From Candidatus Aalborgicola bjergmarkensis (GTDB lineage: Bacteria; Pseudomonadota; Gammaproteobacteria; Burkholderiales; Burkholderiaceae_C), in NCBI GenBank assembly GCA_016708725.1, contig JADJFE010000013.1, forward strand, positions 1-64,000: a stretch of 64,000 bases of DNA. The letters are read 5' to 3'. The translations under genes were made by a program, and so were the position numbers. The notes under the pieces were generated by a model. The model did not search any database. It saw only the letters and a list, made by a program, of their open reading frames with translations, and was not told where the DNA came from. This document shows positions 55,417-64,000 of the stretch, piece after piece. Each line of letters opens with the position of its first letter. Position 1 is the stretch's first letter.

Positions 55417-56082
55417 TCACCGCAACCCTACTCCCAGAAGAAACGTTTCCGCCGAACGGTCGCGTGATGCCTTGGGTTTGCAAGGTTTGACATGCACAAA
55501 GCTTGCCTTGAAACGCTGAACAATGCCGTCATAGCTGGCACCATGAAAGACCTTGACAAGCAATATACCCTGTGGTTTCAGGTGTTGTTGCGCAAATGCA
55601 AGCGCCAACTCGACCAGATGCTCGCCGCGCGCCGCATCAACCGAAGCGATGCCGGACAAATTGGGCGCCATGTCCGATACCACCACATCCGCCAGCCGAC
55701 CTTGCAGTGCTTGCGTAAGCTGCACTAGCACCACATCCTCCCGAAAATCCCCCTGGATGAAGTGCACACCGTCAATGGGTTCCATGGGCAGCATATCCAG
55801 CGCGATGATGCAGCCATCCACCCCACCCCCGCCCCTTTCACCTGTGCTGTTGGCCATCTTGCGCCGCAGGTATTGGCTCCAGGCACCCGGCGCGCTGCCC
55901 AGGTCCACGACCAAAGCCCCCGGACGGATCAAGCCAAAGGATTCGTCCATCTCTTGCAGCTTGTAAGCCGCACGCGCACGATAGCCCTCCCGGTTGGCCA
56001 ACTTGACATAAGGGTCGTTGATATGCTCGTGCAGCCAAGCCTTGTTGACCTTCTTGCTACTGGTTTTGGTTCTGGTTTTCAT
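55417..56082 (-). CDS. rlmE: 23S rRNA 2'-O-ribose methyltransferase RlmE
   Basis: A 221-residue FtsJ/RrmJ methylating 23S rRNA at U2552. Catalytic K-D-K-E: Lys in AAYKLQE, Asp in SDMAPN, Lys in LVKVFHG and Glu in [11 protein letters not shown] loop [15 protein letters not shown] 56082 is 18 bp from the divergent yhbY start. Usual rlmE-ftsH neighbourhood. Confidence 0.95.
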   Translation of the reverse strand: MKTRTKTSSKKVNKAWLHEHINDPYVKLANREGYRARAAYKLQEMDESFGLIRPGALVVDLGSAPGAWSQYLRRKMANSTGERGGGGVDGCIIALDMLPMEPIDGVHFIQGDFREDVVLVQLTQALQGRLADVVVSDMAPNLSGIASVDAARGEHLVELALAFAQQHLKPQGILLVKVFHGASYDGIVQRFKASFVHVKPCKPKASRDRSAETFLLGVGLR

Positions 56083-56100
56083 TGTGGCGATAATAGCGCC

Positions 56101-56577
56101 ATGCCGCACATTCAACTAACCCCTGCCCAGCGCAAAGAGCGCCGCGCCGAAGCACACCACCTCCATCCCGTCGTCATGATCGGGAACGACGGCCTGACGC
56201 CCGGCGTCAAAAGTGAAATTGACGCTGCCTTGAATGCCCACGGGCTGATCAAGATTCGCATCTTTTCCGACGACCGCGCCGAGCGCGAGACCATGCTCCA
56301 ATCTTTGGCCGATGAGATGAACGCCGCCCCGATTCAGCACATCGGTAAATTGCTGGTGCTGTGGCGTCCAAAACTGGAAAAAGAACGCCCGGTGGACGAG
56401 GACCGCAAACCCGGCCCACGCGACTTCAAGGTTCTGAAATACAGCAAGCGCCCCGGCCAGCGGCCCGAAGTCAAGACTTTGCGCGTACTGGGCAACCAGC
56501 GCCTGACGGCCGGTGGCAACGTGCGCCGTGCCAAACCAAAACCCAGGGTCAGCATAAAGAAGCGCAGCCAGATGTGA
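56101..56577 (+). CDS. yhbY: YhbY/CRS1-domain ribosome-associated RNA-binding protein
   Basis: A 158-residue protein. The CRM domain spans about 1-100: [31 protein letters not shown] with the GxxG loop, and [14 protein letters not shown]; a basic tail of about 55 residues is added. Associates with pre-50S ribosomes in E. coli. ATG 56101. Confidence 0.9.
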   Translation: MPHIQLTPAQRKERRAEAHHLHPVVMIGNDGLTPGVKSEIDAALNAHGLIKIRIFSDDRAERETMLQSLADEMNAAPIQHIGKLLVLWRPKLEKERPVDEDRKPGPRDFKVLKYSKRPGQRPEVKTLRVLGNQRLTAGGNVRRAKPKPRVSIKKRSQM

Positions 56578-56607
56578 TCGGCTCAAGCAATTTGATCCTT
56601 TGGATAA

Positions 56608-57294
56608 TCAATCTGAAATTTCGTAGCCGATTATATTATTCTCGTATTTATCAGCATAACAAGATGCCGCCCTTTTCCCATTTATCCATGCCTTATACTG
56701 GACTACGACCTTTGTTCCCCGTTCGTTACGAATGGTTTTGAATCCAACCCTTTGGACATTTTCTACCCATACCTGCGATACGTCCCTGCTCTTCCACTCC
56801 AAGGCGCCGCGAAGCGCGATGGTACATTCGGATTTAAGTTTTTCCACTCTCTCACCAAAATCGTATGACGACTCGGAGTATTGCTTTCTTCTATTTTCCT
56901 CCAGGGCCTCTCTCACACTCCTGCCTTCAATTCTTTTCTGTTGTTCATATTCTTCTGCATTGGAAATGAAATTGATTGCATCCTGTTTTAATTTCTGTTT
57001 ATATTTATTGGAAGCATTTTCCGTTTCTTCCATTTCTTTTAATTTTGATTTAGCGTCGGGAGTGACCTTGTCAACAAATTCACACAGCTGATCCCGTGAA
57101 CTTGCTGTGAAGTGCCCACCAGGAACGAGTTTTTGTGCTGCATCCCGCAAACTTTCCGGTGGCGCTGGCAAAGGAAAGGGCAGGCTTCTGGCACTGTATA
57201 CGAGTGCCCCGGACGGGTCGTATATCTTGTAACACGTCGTCGCCTGAGCACAAAACGGCATTAACAGAACAATGAAACTGAATATGGTTTTCAT
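56608..57294 (-). CDS. exported hypothetical protein, low-GC gene
   Basis: A 228-residue protein with signal peptide MKTIFSFIVLLMPFCAQA and start at ATG 57294 behind GAGGAT. The mature part has a DUF4124-like TTCYKIYDPSGALVYSA start, a coiled helical centre (KLKEMEETENASNKYKQKL) and a beta C-terminus. The gene is markedly richer in A/T than its neighbours and uses AT-ending codons, which suggests acquisition. No family assigned with confidence. Confidence 0.65.
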   Translation of the reverse strand: MKTIFSFIVLLMPFCAQATTCYKIYDPSGALVYSARSLPFPLPAPPESLRDAAQKLVPGGHFTASSRDQLCEFVDKVTPDAKSKLKEMEETENASNKYKQKLKQDAINFISNAEEYEQQKRIEGRSVREALEENRRKQYSESSYDFGERVEKLKSECTIALRGALEWKSRDVSQVWVENVQRVGFKTIRNERGTKVVVQYKAWINGKRAASCYADKYENNIIGYEISD

Positions 57295-57302
57295 GGCGAT
57301 CC

Positions 57303-58430
57303 TCACACTGCAAGTGGATGCTGTGCAGCATCCCACGGACTGATAAAGAACGGTGCCACCATGGCCACCGTCACCTCTTCCAGATACACCGGATTCCAAC
57401 GCGGTTGGCCGTCTTTGTCAATGGCCAAGGCCCGGATACCCTCGACGACTTCACTCGCAGCAGCACTGCGGCCCAGATGGCGGGGATAAAAACAATGCCA
57501 CACCATGTCGCGCTCCATGCGCAAAACGTCAACCAGCGCCATGTGGCGTGCACGGCGCAACTGTTCCAGCACCACATGCAACATCAAAGGGCTGCGTTGG
57601 CGCAGCGTAGCCAGGGTGGCGCGTGCCGACGGGCTGTCTTGCACCTGCAACGCCGCAACGATGGCTGGCACGCTTTCCAAAGAGAACGCTGCGAGAACAT
57701 TTGTATCGAAATAACCTGAAAGCCCCGTAAAACGTGCGGAATAAGCTATTTTTTCCATAGTATTCAGATACGGGAGCACTGCCGCCATCCCCTGGGTTTG
57801 CAGTGCGGCCCACAGGCGTGGCAATTCCGAGGCTGGCAGGCACACATCGGCCAGGCCGCACGCCAGCGCCTGCGCACCACTGATCACCTCTCCCGTCAGC
57901 GCCAAATACGCACCTACATGACCAGGGCAACGGCTCAAAAAATAGCCACCGCCCACGTCCGGGAACAAGCCGATGCCAGTTTCGGGCATGGCCATCCTGG
58001 TACGCTCGGTGACAATGCGCAGACGCGCGCCCTGGCTGATGCCCATTCCACCGCCCATCACCACACCATCCATAAAGGCGATATACAGCTTGGGGTAGGT
58101 GTGAATCAGATAATCCAGCCGGTACTCTTCGGTAAAAAAGTCGTCCAGCGCAGAGTCCCCGGCCAAGGCCGCCTGGTAGAAAAAACGAATATCACCACCT
58201 GCGCAAAAGTCACCCAGCAGAACGTCTTCTGATCCAGGCAGCGCAGCCTTGCTGGCACCACGAATAGCCACGGCCAGAACCGCCGGGTCATCACGCCAGG
58301 CACACAAGGTACCCCATAGCGCGCGGATCATGGACAACGACAAGGCGTTGAGCGCCCTGGGGCGGTTCAGCGTAATAAAGCCCACGCCACTGACCACTGC
58401 GGTCTGGACTTCGGGTATGGTGGTGTTCAT
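57303..58430 (-). CDS. enoyl-CoA hydratase/3-hydroxyisobutyryl-CoA hydrolase family
   Basis: A 375-residue crotonase-fold protein. VGFITLNRPRALNALSLSMI, GDFCAGGDIRFFYQAAL, AFMDGVVMGGGMGISQG and PETGIGLFPDVGGGYFLSR match 3-hydroxyisobutyryl-CoA hydrolases of valine breakdown. ATG 58430 overlaps the stop of the DUF4276 gene as ATGA, so it is translated behind the ATPase/DUF4276 pair, a surprising context for a metabolic gene. Confidence 0.88.
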   Translation of the reverse strand: MNTTIPEVQTAVVSGVGFITLNRPRALNALSLSMIRALWGTLCAWRDDPAVLAVAIRGASKAALPGSEDVLLGDFCAGGDIRFFYQAALAGDSALDDFFTEEYRLDYLIHTYPKLYIAFMDGVVMGGGMGISQGARLRIVTERTRMAMPETGIGLFPDVGGGYFLSRCPGHVGAYLALTGEVISGAQALACGLADVCLPASELPRLWAALQTQGMAAVLPYLNTMEKIAYSARFTGLSGYFDTNVLAAFSLESVPAIVAALQVQDSPSARATLATLRQRSPLMLHVVLEQLRRARHMALVDVLRMERDMVWHCFYPRHLGRSAAASEVVEGIRALAIDKDGQPRWNPVYLEEVTVAMVAPFFISPWDAAQHPLAV

Positions 58431-59080
58431 CCGATGGGCCGTCCCCAGGCTTGCAGTCTCCCAACCCATTCATTGAATGCAGGGCACTTGGCCCGGATGG
58501 CATCAATCCCGATGGATTCGGCAATCAAGGGGCCGTGCTCGGTTTTTGAATAACTTCCTTCCGGGAAGATTTTCAGAATGCGCCTGGATGGCGCCGTTTC
58601 CGGACTGTCGTTGATGTCTTCCGGACTCTGGAAGGCTTGCGCCACGGCGGTCAGGGCCTTTTCTACCGCATCGCTCCAGCCGTCTTTTGCCCATTCAAAG
58701 GCGCTGGTGTCGGTAAACAACAGCCCTTCGTACTCGTGCATCTGGACATAAGGCAGCACAAACTGTGGGGCATAGCCCGTCGTTCTGACCGCCACGGCAT
58801 TTCGGATGTCCGTCTCCAGTTGCACCCGACTGCGACTGCCCTTGTCTTGAAATCCATAAAAGTCCACCAGCGTGGTTACTCTGTCTGCCGTGCCGTAGTG
58901 GTGCGATATGGCTTTTGCCAGCCGTTCTACCGTCACACGCCCCCCGCGATGGCGGCCTGACGGTGCGCTCAACAAGGCGGGGTACGTGTTGACCTGATTC
59001 CCGATCAAGTAGGGGGCCAGGCACTGATTGACAAACATGACCTCGGTTGGCCCCTCGCAGATGATGCAGACGCGGATCAT
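58427..59080 (-). CDS. DUF4276 TOPRIM-like partner, module 2
   Basis: A 217-residue paralogue of 28038-28733: MIRVCIICEGPTEVMF, Glu9 in ICEGPTE, Asp73 (LVDFY), Glu116 and Glu118 (HEYEGLLF), then INDSPETAPS, SKTEHGPLIAESIG and C-x-x-F-x-x-W (CPAFNEW). Start ATG 59080 overlaps the ATPase stop as ATGA. Same candidate TOPRIM function. Confidence 0.82.
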   Translation of the reverse strand: MIRVCIICEGPTEVMFVNQCLAPYLIGNQVNTYPALLSAPSGRHRGGRVTVERLAKAISHHYGTADRVTTLVDFYGFQDKGSRSRVQLETDIRNAVAVRTTGYAPQFVLPYVQMHEYEGLLFTDTSAFEWAKDGWSDAVEKALTAVAQAFQSPEDINDSPETAPSRRILKIFPEGSYSKTEHGPLIAESIGIDAIRAKCPAFNEWVGRLQAWGRPIG

Positions 59081-60264
59081 CGGGTTGGCTCCCCATCCGC
59101 CCGGCTTTCCCTGTTGACCTGGTATCTGTCGCCCAGCCAGGCCAGGCCACCCACGGCCTGCTGGAGCCAGATGTCGGAAAGCAGGTAGTCGTCTTCCAGC
59201 CACTGTTGGTATTGCTCACGCGGCAGGTTGTGCAACACCGTTTCACCGTCGTTGGCGCTGGCCACGATGACGTTTTCCAGCTCAAAACAGTCCACCATGT
59301 ACGGCGACTGGGTGGCAATGAAAATCTGCCTGGTTTTTGACAAACGCTTGAGCATCTCCGCGACCAGGGTGATGGCATGGGGGTGCAAGCCGAGTTCCGG
59401 CTCATCAAAAAATACCACGTCTGGCAACTGTTCCGGCGGCAGGTTCAGCAAGGTCAACAGACAGAACAAGCGCAGCGAACCATCCGATGTCAGGTGCGGG
59501 CCAAACACCTTGTCGCTGTGCAAGCCTTGCCAGCGCAATTCAATCTTTCCAGAAAATGGCTCCAGTACAAACTGCTTGAACGTAGGCAATACCCGCTGTA
59601 TCTGCCGCACAATCAGCTTATAGCGCTGCAGGTCCTGCTCTTGCAGATTCAGTAGTACGGCAGCAAGGTTTCCGCCATTCGAGCGCAATCGAGACGATTC
59701 ACTCACATCCCAACGCAAACGAATATCCGACTTGTCCGATGTGTCATGGAATTGATAGGTACTGCACTGCCGGAGCAAATTGCAAATAGTTTTGGCAGTC
59801 TTGTTGGTTTGCTCGGGAAGCCTGGCCTCTTTGCCAACGTCATGCAGTTCCATCCATTTGGCTTTGCCAGCGATTTTGCGATCCGAGTAACGATAAGCCT
59901 CGTTCAATACCATGACAGTATCACCGGCTGAAAGGTGTGTCAGATCAAAGCGGTAATCATTGAAACCGGACCCGGTTTCCAACTGGATTTCAGCATGGAT
60001 ACGCGGGGTCTGGCGTGCTCCCATAAAAAATTGGTCGTCACCACCCCCATGCCGCAAAACAAATTCCTGCAACTTCTGCGGTTTCAACATCCAGCTCAGC
60101 ATTTCAAAAAAGCGGATCAGCGTGGATTTACCCGAGCCGTTAGCGCCGATCAGCACGGTCAGTTGCGGCAACTCCAGGTTTTGAATATTACGTAGACTGC
60201 GAAAACCCTCAATCGACACTGACCGGATGCGACTGACCGGATGATTTACGCTTGTGGATACCAT
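59077..60264 (-). CDS. AAA-ATPase (RecF/OLD-like), module 2
   Basis: A 395-residue paralogue of the ATPase at 26905: Walker A GANGSGKS 40-47, signature TSDGSLR 259-265, Walker B VVFFDEPELGLHP 283-295, switch ATQS 317-320, and the shared YQFHDTSD block. Start ATG 60264 follows GGAGGT by about 8 nt; the longer frame to 60447 overlaps the DMT gene. Forms a coupled set with DUF4276 and the crotonase gene. Confidence 0.88.
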   Translation of the reverse strand: MVSTSVNHPVSRIRSVSIEGFRSLRNIQNLELPQLTVLIGANGSGKSTLIRFFEMLSWMLKPQKLQEFVLRHGGGDDQFFMGARQTPRIHAEIQLETGSGFNDYRFDLTHLSAGDTVMVLNEAYRYSDRKIAGKAKWMELHDVGKEARLPEQTNKTAKTICNLLRQCSTYQFHDTSDKSDIRLRWDVSESSRLRSNGGNLAAVLLNLQEQDLQRYKLIVRQIQRVLPTFKQFVLEPFSGKIELRWQGLHSDKVFGPHLTSDGSLRLFCLLTLLNLPPEQLPDVVFFDEPELGLHPHAITLVAEMLKRLSKTRQIFIATQSPYMVDCFELENVIVASANDGETVLHNLPREQYQQWLEDDYLLSDIWLQQAVGGLAWLGDRYQVNRESRADGEPTR

Positions 60265-60304
60265 GCAAACACCTCCACCGAGAAAAAACCACGCGCAGCA
60301 GGAT

Positions 60305-61219
60305 TCATCCAACAACCTCTGCCCGACCACGCTGGCGCCAGCCCAGGAGCTCATTGACGAGCAGCGCACCAATGACCAGCGTACCGCCCAGCAGCACCCG
60401 GCCCTCCGGCACTTCGTTGGCCCCCAGCCAGGCAAACACAATACCAAAGATGACTTCCAGCAAGGTCAGCAGGGAAATCTCCGGCGCCTTGAGCACACGT
60501 GCACACAGCACGGCAAGCACACAGGGAATCGCCAGTTGCGTCAAGCCCAGAAAAGCCAGCAAACCCAGGTCATGCGCCGTGGCCTGCAAAGGTAGCGCCA
60601 GCGGCAGCGTCATACAGCAGCTGAACACGGCACCGACAAGGACGGCCGGCACCAGATCGACCGTTTGCTCCTTTGTCTGAGAGTTTTGCTGGGTTTTTTG
60701 ATGGGAACTTTGGTTGATGGTCCAGTTGATGGAGCCAACCAGGGGCACGCACAGCGCGACCAGCGTACCGGCAATCTGCCCCGGCGACACCTGCGCGCCG
60801 TACATGGCCGCAATGCCACCCCCGGCGGTCACAATGGCAATCCAGGTGCGCACCGGAATGCGATGCCCGATAAAAACCCTGGCCAGCAGTGCCGTCAGAA
60901 ATGGCCCCACCGACATGGTGATCAGCACATTGGCCACCGTAGTCAGGGTCAAAGCCAGCATGAAGGCGGTAAACATCACCCCCCAACACGCGCCAGACAA
61001 CCAGAAACTGGCGTTGGCGTGGCGCATGTTGCCAAACACCCGCCGCCCCCGCAGCAAGGGCAAAATCAGCAACAAGGACAGCGCCGTGAACAGCGAACGC
61101 CAGAACGTGACTTCAAAACTGCGCGCCGCATCCAGATGGCGTGTCACCACCCCGGCTGTGGACCACATCAGGGTGACCGCAACCATGGCGAAAACGGCAC
61201 GGGTGTGCGAGAGCTCCAC
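60305..61219 (-). CDS. EamA/DMT-family transporter
   Basis: A 304-residue inner-membrane protein with about ten membrane segments in two EamA repeats (VFAMVAVTLMWSTAGVVTRHL; ISLLTLLEVIFGIVFAWLGANE). Drug/metabolite transporter superfamily; the cargo is unknown. Sits between typA and the ATPase gene on the same strand. Confidence 0.88.
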   Translation of the reverse strand: MELSHTRAVFAMVAVTLMWSTAGVVTRHLDAARSFEVTFWRSLFTALSLLLILPLLRGRRVFGNMRHANASFWLSGACWGVMFTAFMLALTLTTVANVLITMSVGPFLTALLARVFIGHRIPVRTWIAIVTAGGGIAAMYGAQVSPGQIAGTLVALCVPLVGSINWTINQSSHQKTQQNSQTKEQTVDLVPAVLVGAVFSCCMTLPLALPLQATAHDLGLLAFLGLTQLAIPCVLAVLCARVLKAPEISLLTLLEVIFGIVFAWLGANEVPEGRVLLGGTLVIGALLVNELLGWRQRGRAEVVG

Positions 61220-61224
61220 CGGGC

Positions 61225-63057
61225 CTAGAGAACGTCGCGGCTGGCCCGCTTGCGCTCGTGCTCCTTGAGGTGGCGCTTGCGCAAGCGGATGGATTTGGGG
61301 GTGATTTCGACCAGCTCATCTTCCTCAATGAATTCGACCGCATACTCCAGCGTCAGCTGAATCGGCGGCGTGATCTTGATCGCGTCTTCCTTGCCGGAAA
61401 CACGAAAGTTGGTCAGCTGCTTGGTGCGCACGGCATTCACCACCAGATCATTGTCCCGGCTATGGATGCCCACAATCATGCCCTCATACACCGGATCGCC
61501 CGCCTTGACAAACATGCGTCCCCGGTCGTCGAGTTTGCCCAAGGCGTAGTTGACGATTTCACCATCGTCCATACTGATGAGCACACCGTTCTTGCGCGAT
61601 TCGATCTCACCCTTGAACGCTTCATAACTATCAAAAATATTGCTGACCAGCCCCGTGCCGCGCGTCAGGTTTAAAAATTCGTTCTGAAAACCGATCAGGC
61701 CACGTGCCGGAATGCGGTACTCCAGCCGGGTGCGGCCCCGGCCATCGGGTTCCATGTGCACCAATTCGCCCTTGCGCAGGCCCAGCGCCTGCATGACGCC
61801 GCCCTGGTGGCCATCCTCCACATCCACCGTCAGCATCTCGATGGGTTCGTGTTTTTCCCCGTTGACCGTCTTCAAGACCACGCGCGGCTTGCTCACGGCC
61901 AGCTCAAAGCCCTCGCGGCGCATGTTTTCCAGCAAAATGGTCAGGTGCAGCTCCCCCCGTCCGCTGACTTCGTAAATTCCGTCTTCGTCCGTATCCGTCA
62001 CGCGCAGCGCCACGTTGGACTGCAACTCGCGCGTCAGGCGGTCACGCAACTGGCGGCTGGTGACAAACTTGCCTTCGCGTCCGGCCAAAGGCGAGGTATT
62101 GACGCAAAAATTCATGGTCAGCGTCGGCTCGTCGATCATGAGCATGGGCAGTGGCGCGGGATTTTGCAAATCGGTCAGCGTGACGCCGATATTCACCTGT
62201 TCAACACCGCTGACCAGCACAATATCGCCTGGGCCGGCATCGGTGGCAGGAACGCGCTCCAGCCCCTCGAACTTCAGGAGCTGCAGCACTTTCGCCCGGT
62301 TGGAGCGGCCATCCGCACCTTCCATGACCAGCACGTCCTGGCCGGCCCGGATGGTGCCTTGCGTGATGCGCCCCACGCCGATGCGCCCCACGTAGGTCGA
62401 ATAATCGAGCGAACTGATCTGCAACTGCAAGGGTGCTGCCGGGTCGCCCTCGTTGGACGGCACATGCGCCAGCACCGTGTCAAACAGGGGCGCCAGGTCC
62501 TTGCCCCATTGCTCACCCGGTGCGCCCTCCTCCATGCTCGCCCAACCGTTGAGCCCCGAAGCATAGACCACCGGAAAGTCGAGCTGGTCTTCGGTCGCTC
62601 CCAGCTTGTCAAACAGATCAAACGCGGCATTGATGACGTAATCCGGGCGCGAGCCGGGACGGTCCACCTTGTTCACCACCACAATCGGTTTAAGACCCAG
62701 CGCCAGTGCCTTTTTGGTCACAAACCGGGTTTGCGGCATCGGCCCCTCGACTGCATCGATCAGCAGCATCACGCCATCCACCATGGACAAGGCGCGCTCC
62801 ACCTCCCCGCCAAAGTCGGCGTGTCCCGGCGTATCAACGATGTTGATGTGCGTGTCTTTCCAGTCCACGGCGCAGTTCTTGGCCAGAATCGTGATGCCGC
62901 GTTCTTTTTCCAGGTCATTGTTGTCCATCACGCGCTCCGCGACTTTTTCGTTCTCGCGGAAGGTGCCGCTCTGGCGCAGCAACATATCCACCAGGGTGGT
63001 TTTTCCATGGTCGACGTGGGCAATGATGGCAATGTTGCGAATCTGTTTTGTGCTCAT
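61225..63057 (-). CDS. typA: ribosome-associated GTPase TypA/BipA
   Basis: A 610-residue translational GTPase. G1 [11 protein letters not shown]3 [15 protein letters not shown]4 [11 protein letters not shown], plus domains II to V and the C-terminal domain seen in BipA ([16 protein letters not shown] [10 protein letters not shown]). Involved in 50S assembly and stress growth. Start overlaps truB stop (ATGA). Confidence 0.97.
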   Translation of the reverse strand: MSTKQIRNIAIIAHVDHGKTTLVDMLLRQSGTFRENEKVAERVMDNNDLEKERGITILAKNCAVDWKDTHINIVDTPGHADFGGEVERALSMVDGVMLLIDAVEGPMPQTRFVTKKALALGLKPIVVVNKVDRPGSRPDYVINAAFDLFDKLGATEDQLDFPVVYASGLNGWASMEEGAPGEQWGKDLAPLFDTVLAHVPSNEGDPAAPLQLQISSLDYSTYVGRIGVGRITQGTIRAGQDVLVMEGADGRSNRAKVLQLLKFEGLERVPATDAGPGDIVLVSGVEQVNIGVTLTDLQNPAPLPMLMIDEPTLTMNFCVNTSPLAGREGKFVTSRQLRDRLTRELQSNVALRVTDTDEDGIYEVSGRGELHLTILLENMRREGFELAVSKPRVVLKTVNGEKHEPIEMLTVDVEDGHQGGVMQALGLRKGELVHMEPDGRGRTRLEYRIPARGLIGFQNEFLNLTRGTGLVSNIFDSYEAFKGEIESRKNGVLISMDDGEIVNYALGKLDDRGRMFVKAGDPVYEGMIVGIHSRDNDLVVNAVRTKQLTNFRVSGKEDAIKITPPIQLTLEYAVEFIEEDELVEITPKSIRLRKRHLKEHERKRASRDVL

Positions 63058-63962
63058 AGTTTCTTTCCTGAATCTGTAATTTCCTGCACGCTTAATAAGC
63101 GCTGCGGCAGCAACTCTCCCGCGCGAACCTGCGCCGTACCCAGTAGGCTACCTTCTGTACCGTACACGGCCACGCACGCGGCATCGGGCCAATTGCCACG
63201 CCGGGACAAGCCGTTCAAAAAACGCGCCGAATCCTGCGCCTCCAGCCGTACCACCGGGTACGGTGCCAGCAAGGCGTCCACCGGCAGCAAGCACGCCAGG
63301 CGCTCGTGCTCGGTCATGGCTTCCAATGCAGCAAGGCTTACACACTGCGCCACGGAAAACCCGCCTGTGCCGGTACGCCGCAGCGCCGTCACGTGTGCGC
63401 CGCACCCCAGTGCTTCGCCAATGTCCTCGGCCAAGGTGCGAATGTAGGTGCCCTTGCTGCAACTTACTACCATATCAATAGCTGTACCCGCTTGTCCCAC
63501 ATGCCCTATAGCCATATTCAGCTTATAAATAGTGACCTCGCGCGCCAAACGCTCCACCGCGATTCCGGCACGGGCATATTCGTACAAGGGCTTGCCATCT
63601 TTCTTGAGCGCGCTGTGCATGGGCGGTGTCTGGCGAATCAGGCCTAAAAACTGCGGCAGCACACGCGCAATATCTTGCTCGCTTACCTGCACGGGACGCA
63701 CCGCCAGCACCTCCCCTTCGGCATCTGCGGTACTGGTTGTTGTACCCAGCAGCGCCTGCGCCTCGTATTCCTTGTCGGCATCGAGTTGCAACTGGCTGAA
63801 TTTGGTGGCGGCGCCAAAACACAAGGGCAACACACCTGTCGCCAGCGGGTCCAGCGTGCCCGTATGCCCGGCTTTTTGCGCCCGCAGCAGCCATTTGACT
63901 TTCTGCAAGGCATCGTTACTCGACCACCCCAGGGGCTTGTCCAGCAACAACACGCCGTGCAC
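63054..63962 (-). CDS. truB: tRNA pseudouridine-55 synthase TruB, with repeat-encoded insert
   Basis: At least 302 residues from GTG 63962; the frame stays open to the window edge (residues RVIRRP precede), so the true start may lie outside. Catalytic Asp38 in [21 protein letters not shown] and [19 protein letters not shown]. Residues about 148-163 ([16 protein letters not shown]), just before the CSKGTY motif, are encoded by the dispersed repeat; other TruB have a shorter segment there by about four residues. The insert is in frame, so the enzyme may still work. Confidence 0.92.
   Translation of the reverse strand: MHGVLLLDKPLGWSSNDALQKVKWLLRAQKAGHTGTLDPLATGVLPLCFGAATKFSQLQLDADKEYEAQALLGTTTSTADAEGEVLAVRPVQVSEQDIARVLPQFLGLIRQTPPMHSALKKDGKPLYEYARAGIAVERLAREVTIYKLNMAIGHVGQAGTAIDMVVSCSKGTYIRTLAEDIGEALGCGAHVTALRRTGTGGFSVAQCVSLAALEAMTEHERLACLLPVDALLAPYPVVRLEAQDSARFLNGLSRRGNWPDAACVAVYGTEGSLLGTAQVRAGELLPQRLLSVQEITDSGKKL
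63474..63521 (+). repeat. dispersed AATAGCTG repeat inside truB
   Basis: On the plus strand (antisense to truB) ATCAATAGCTGTACCCGCTT then GTCCCACATGCCCTATAGCCATATTCAGC. Encodes residues 148-163 of TruB in frame. Confidence 0.85.
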
Positions 63963-64000
63963 GGGTCGCCTGATGACCCTGCCGGACTGCCCCTCAGTCA

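Noticed and set aside
57720..57765. Ninth copy of the AATAGCTG repeat
   Set aside because: AATAAGCTATTTTTTCC resembles the left end only; the CCGCACAT core is missing.
61756..63447. 563-codon plus-strand open frame
   Set aside because: It is antisense to typA and truB, which have full motif support; its product shows no recognisable domain and is rich in His/Gln/Arg as antisense frames in high-GC DNA are.

Overview
The window is about 60% GC and looks like a betaproteobacterial chromosome, most likely order Burkholderiales, family Comamonadaceae. Support comes from the gene orders surE-pcm-nlpD-rpoS, ribBA-ribH-nusB-tolQRA and glmM-folP-ftsH-rlmE, a split MetH, and a dispersed AATAGCTG...CCGCACAT repeat whose style I associate with this family. 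No organism can be named from sequence alone.

Positions 1 to about 11,930 are the integrase end of an integrated mobile element inserted at the 3' end of a tRNA-Thr(CGU) gene. From the tRNA inward it carries a tyrosine integrase, a ProQ/FinO-like RNA-binding protein, a small HTH-like protein, an AlpA-like regulator, two small unknown proteins, a GHKL ATPase/Spo11-type topoisomerase fusion resembling DNA topoisomerase VIII, a TOPRIM-DUF927 primase-helicase, a Cys-rich unknown protein, a small unknown protein and an SSB-like protein. The genes from the AlpA-like regulator onward form one minus-strand operon with overlapping starts and stops, which reads as a replication module. A decayed IS630-family transposase has cut into the SSB-like gene at the outer side. 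The far attachment site is not in the window.

From 12 kb on the content is chromosomal. A TPP riboswitch with a terminator controls a TonB-dependent receptor and a NadR-like kinase (probable thiamine uptake). Next come metH (homocysteine domain), a PAS histidine kinase, a CDF cation exporter, mscL, an HD-GYP phosphodiesterase, a chemoreceptor, mpl, a lipase-like hydrolase, an AAA-ATPase/DUF4276 pair, a wax-ester synthase/DGAT homologue, a CoA-transferase, serC-serA, the surE-pcm-nlpD-rpoS operon, a quinone reductase, glnB, an EAL response regulator and an LD-carboxypeptidase. These are followed by a chalcone-isomerase-like protein, a nitronate-monooxygenase-like enzyme, the riboflavin-nusB-tol operon, the glmM-folP-ftsH-rlmE cluster, yhbY, a low-GC unknown gene, an enoyl-CoA hydratase-family gene behind a second AAA-ATPase/DUF4276 pair, a DMT transporter, typA and truB (running to the window edge).

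Three things stand out. First, the topoisomerase-VIII-like fusion sits in a replication operon with several inverted-repeat arrays. Second, two paralogous AAA-ATPase + TOPRIM-like (DUF4276) two-gene modules lie 31 kb apart and resemble the architecture of PARIS/OLD-type defence systems. Third, an eight-copy dispersed repeat supplies stop codons to three genes and encodes in-frame protein segments in two others (the island primase and truB). A 371-bp MITE-like element with target-site duplication also carries one copy of this repeat.
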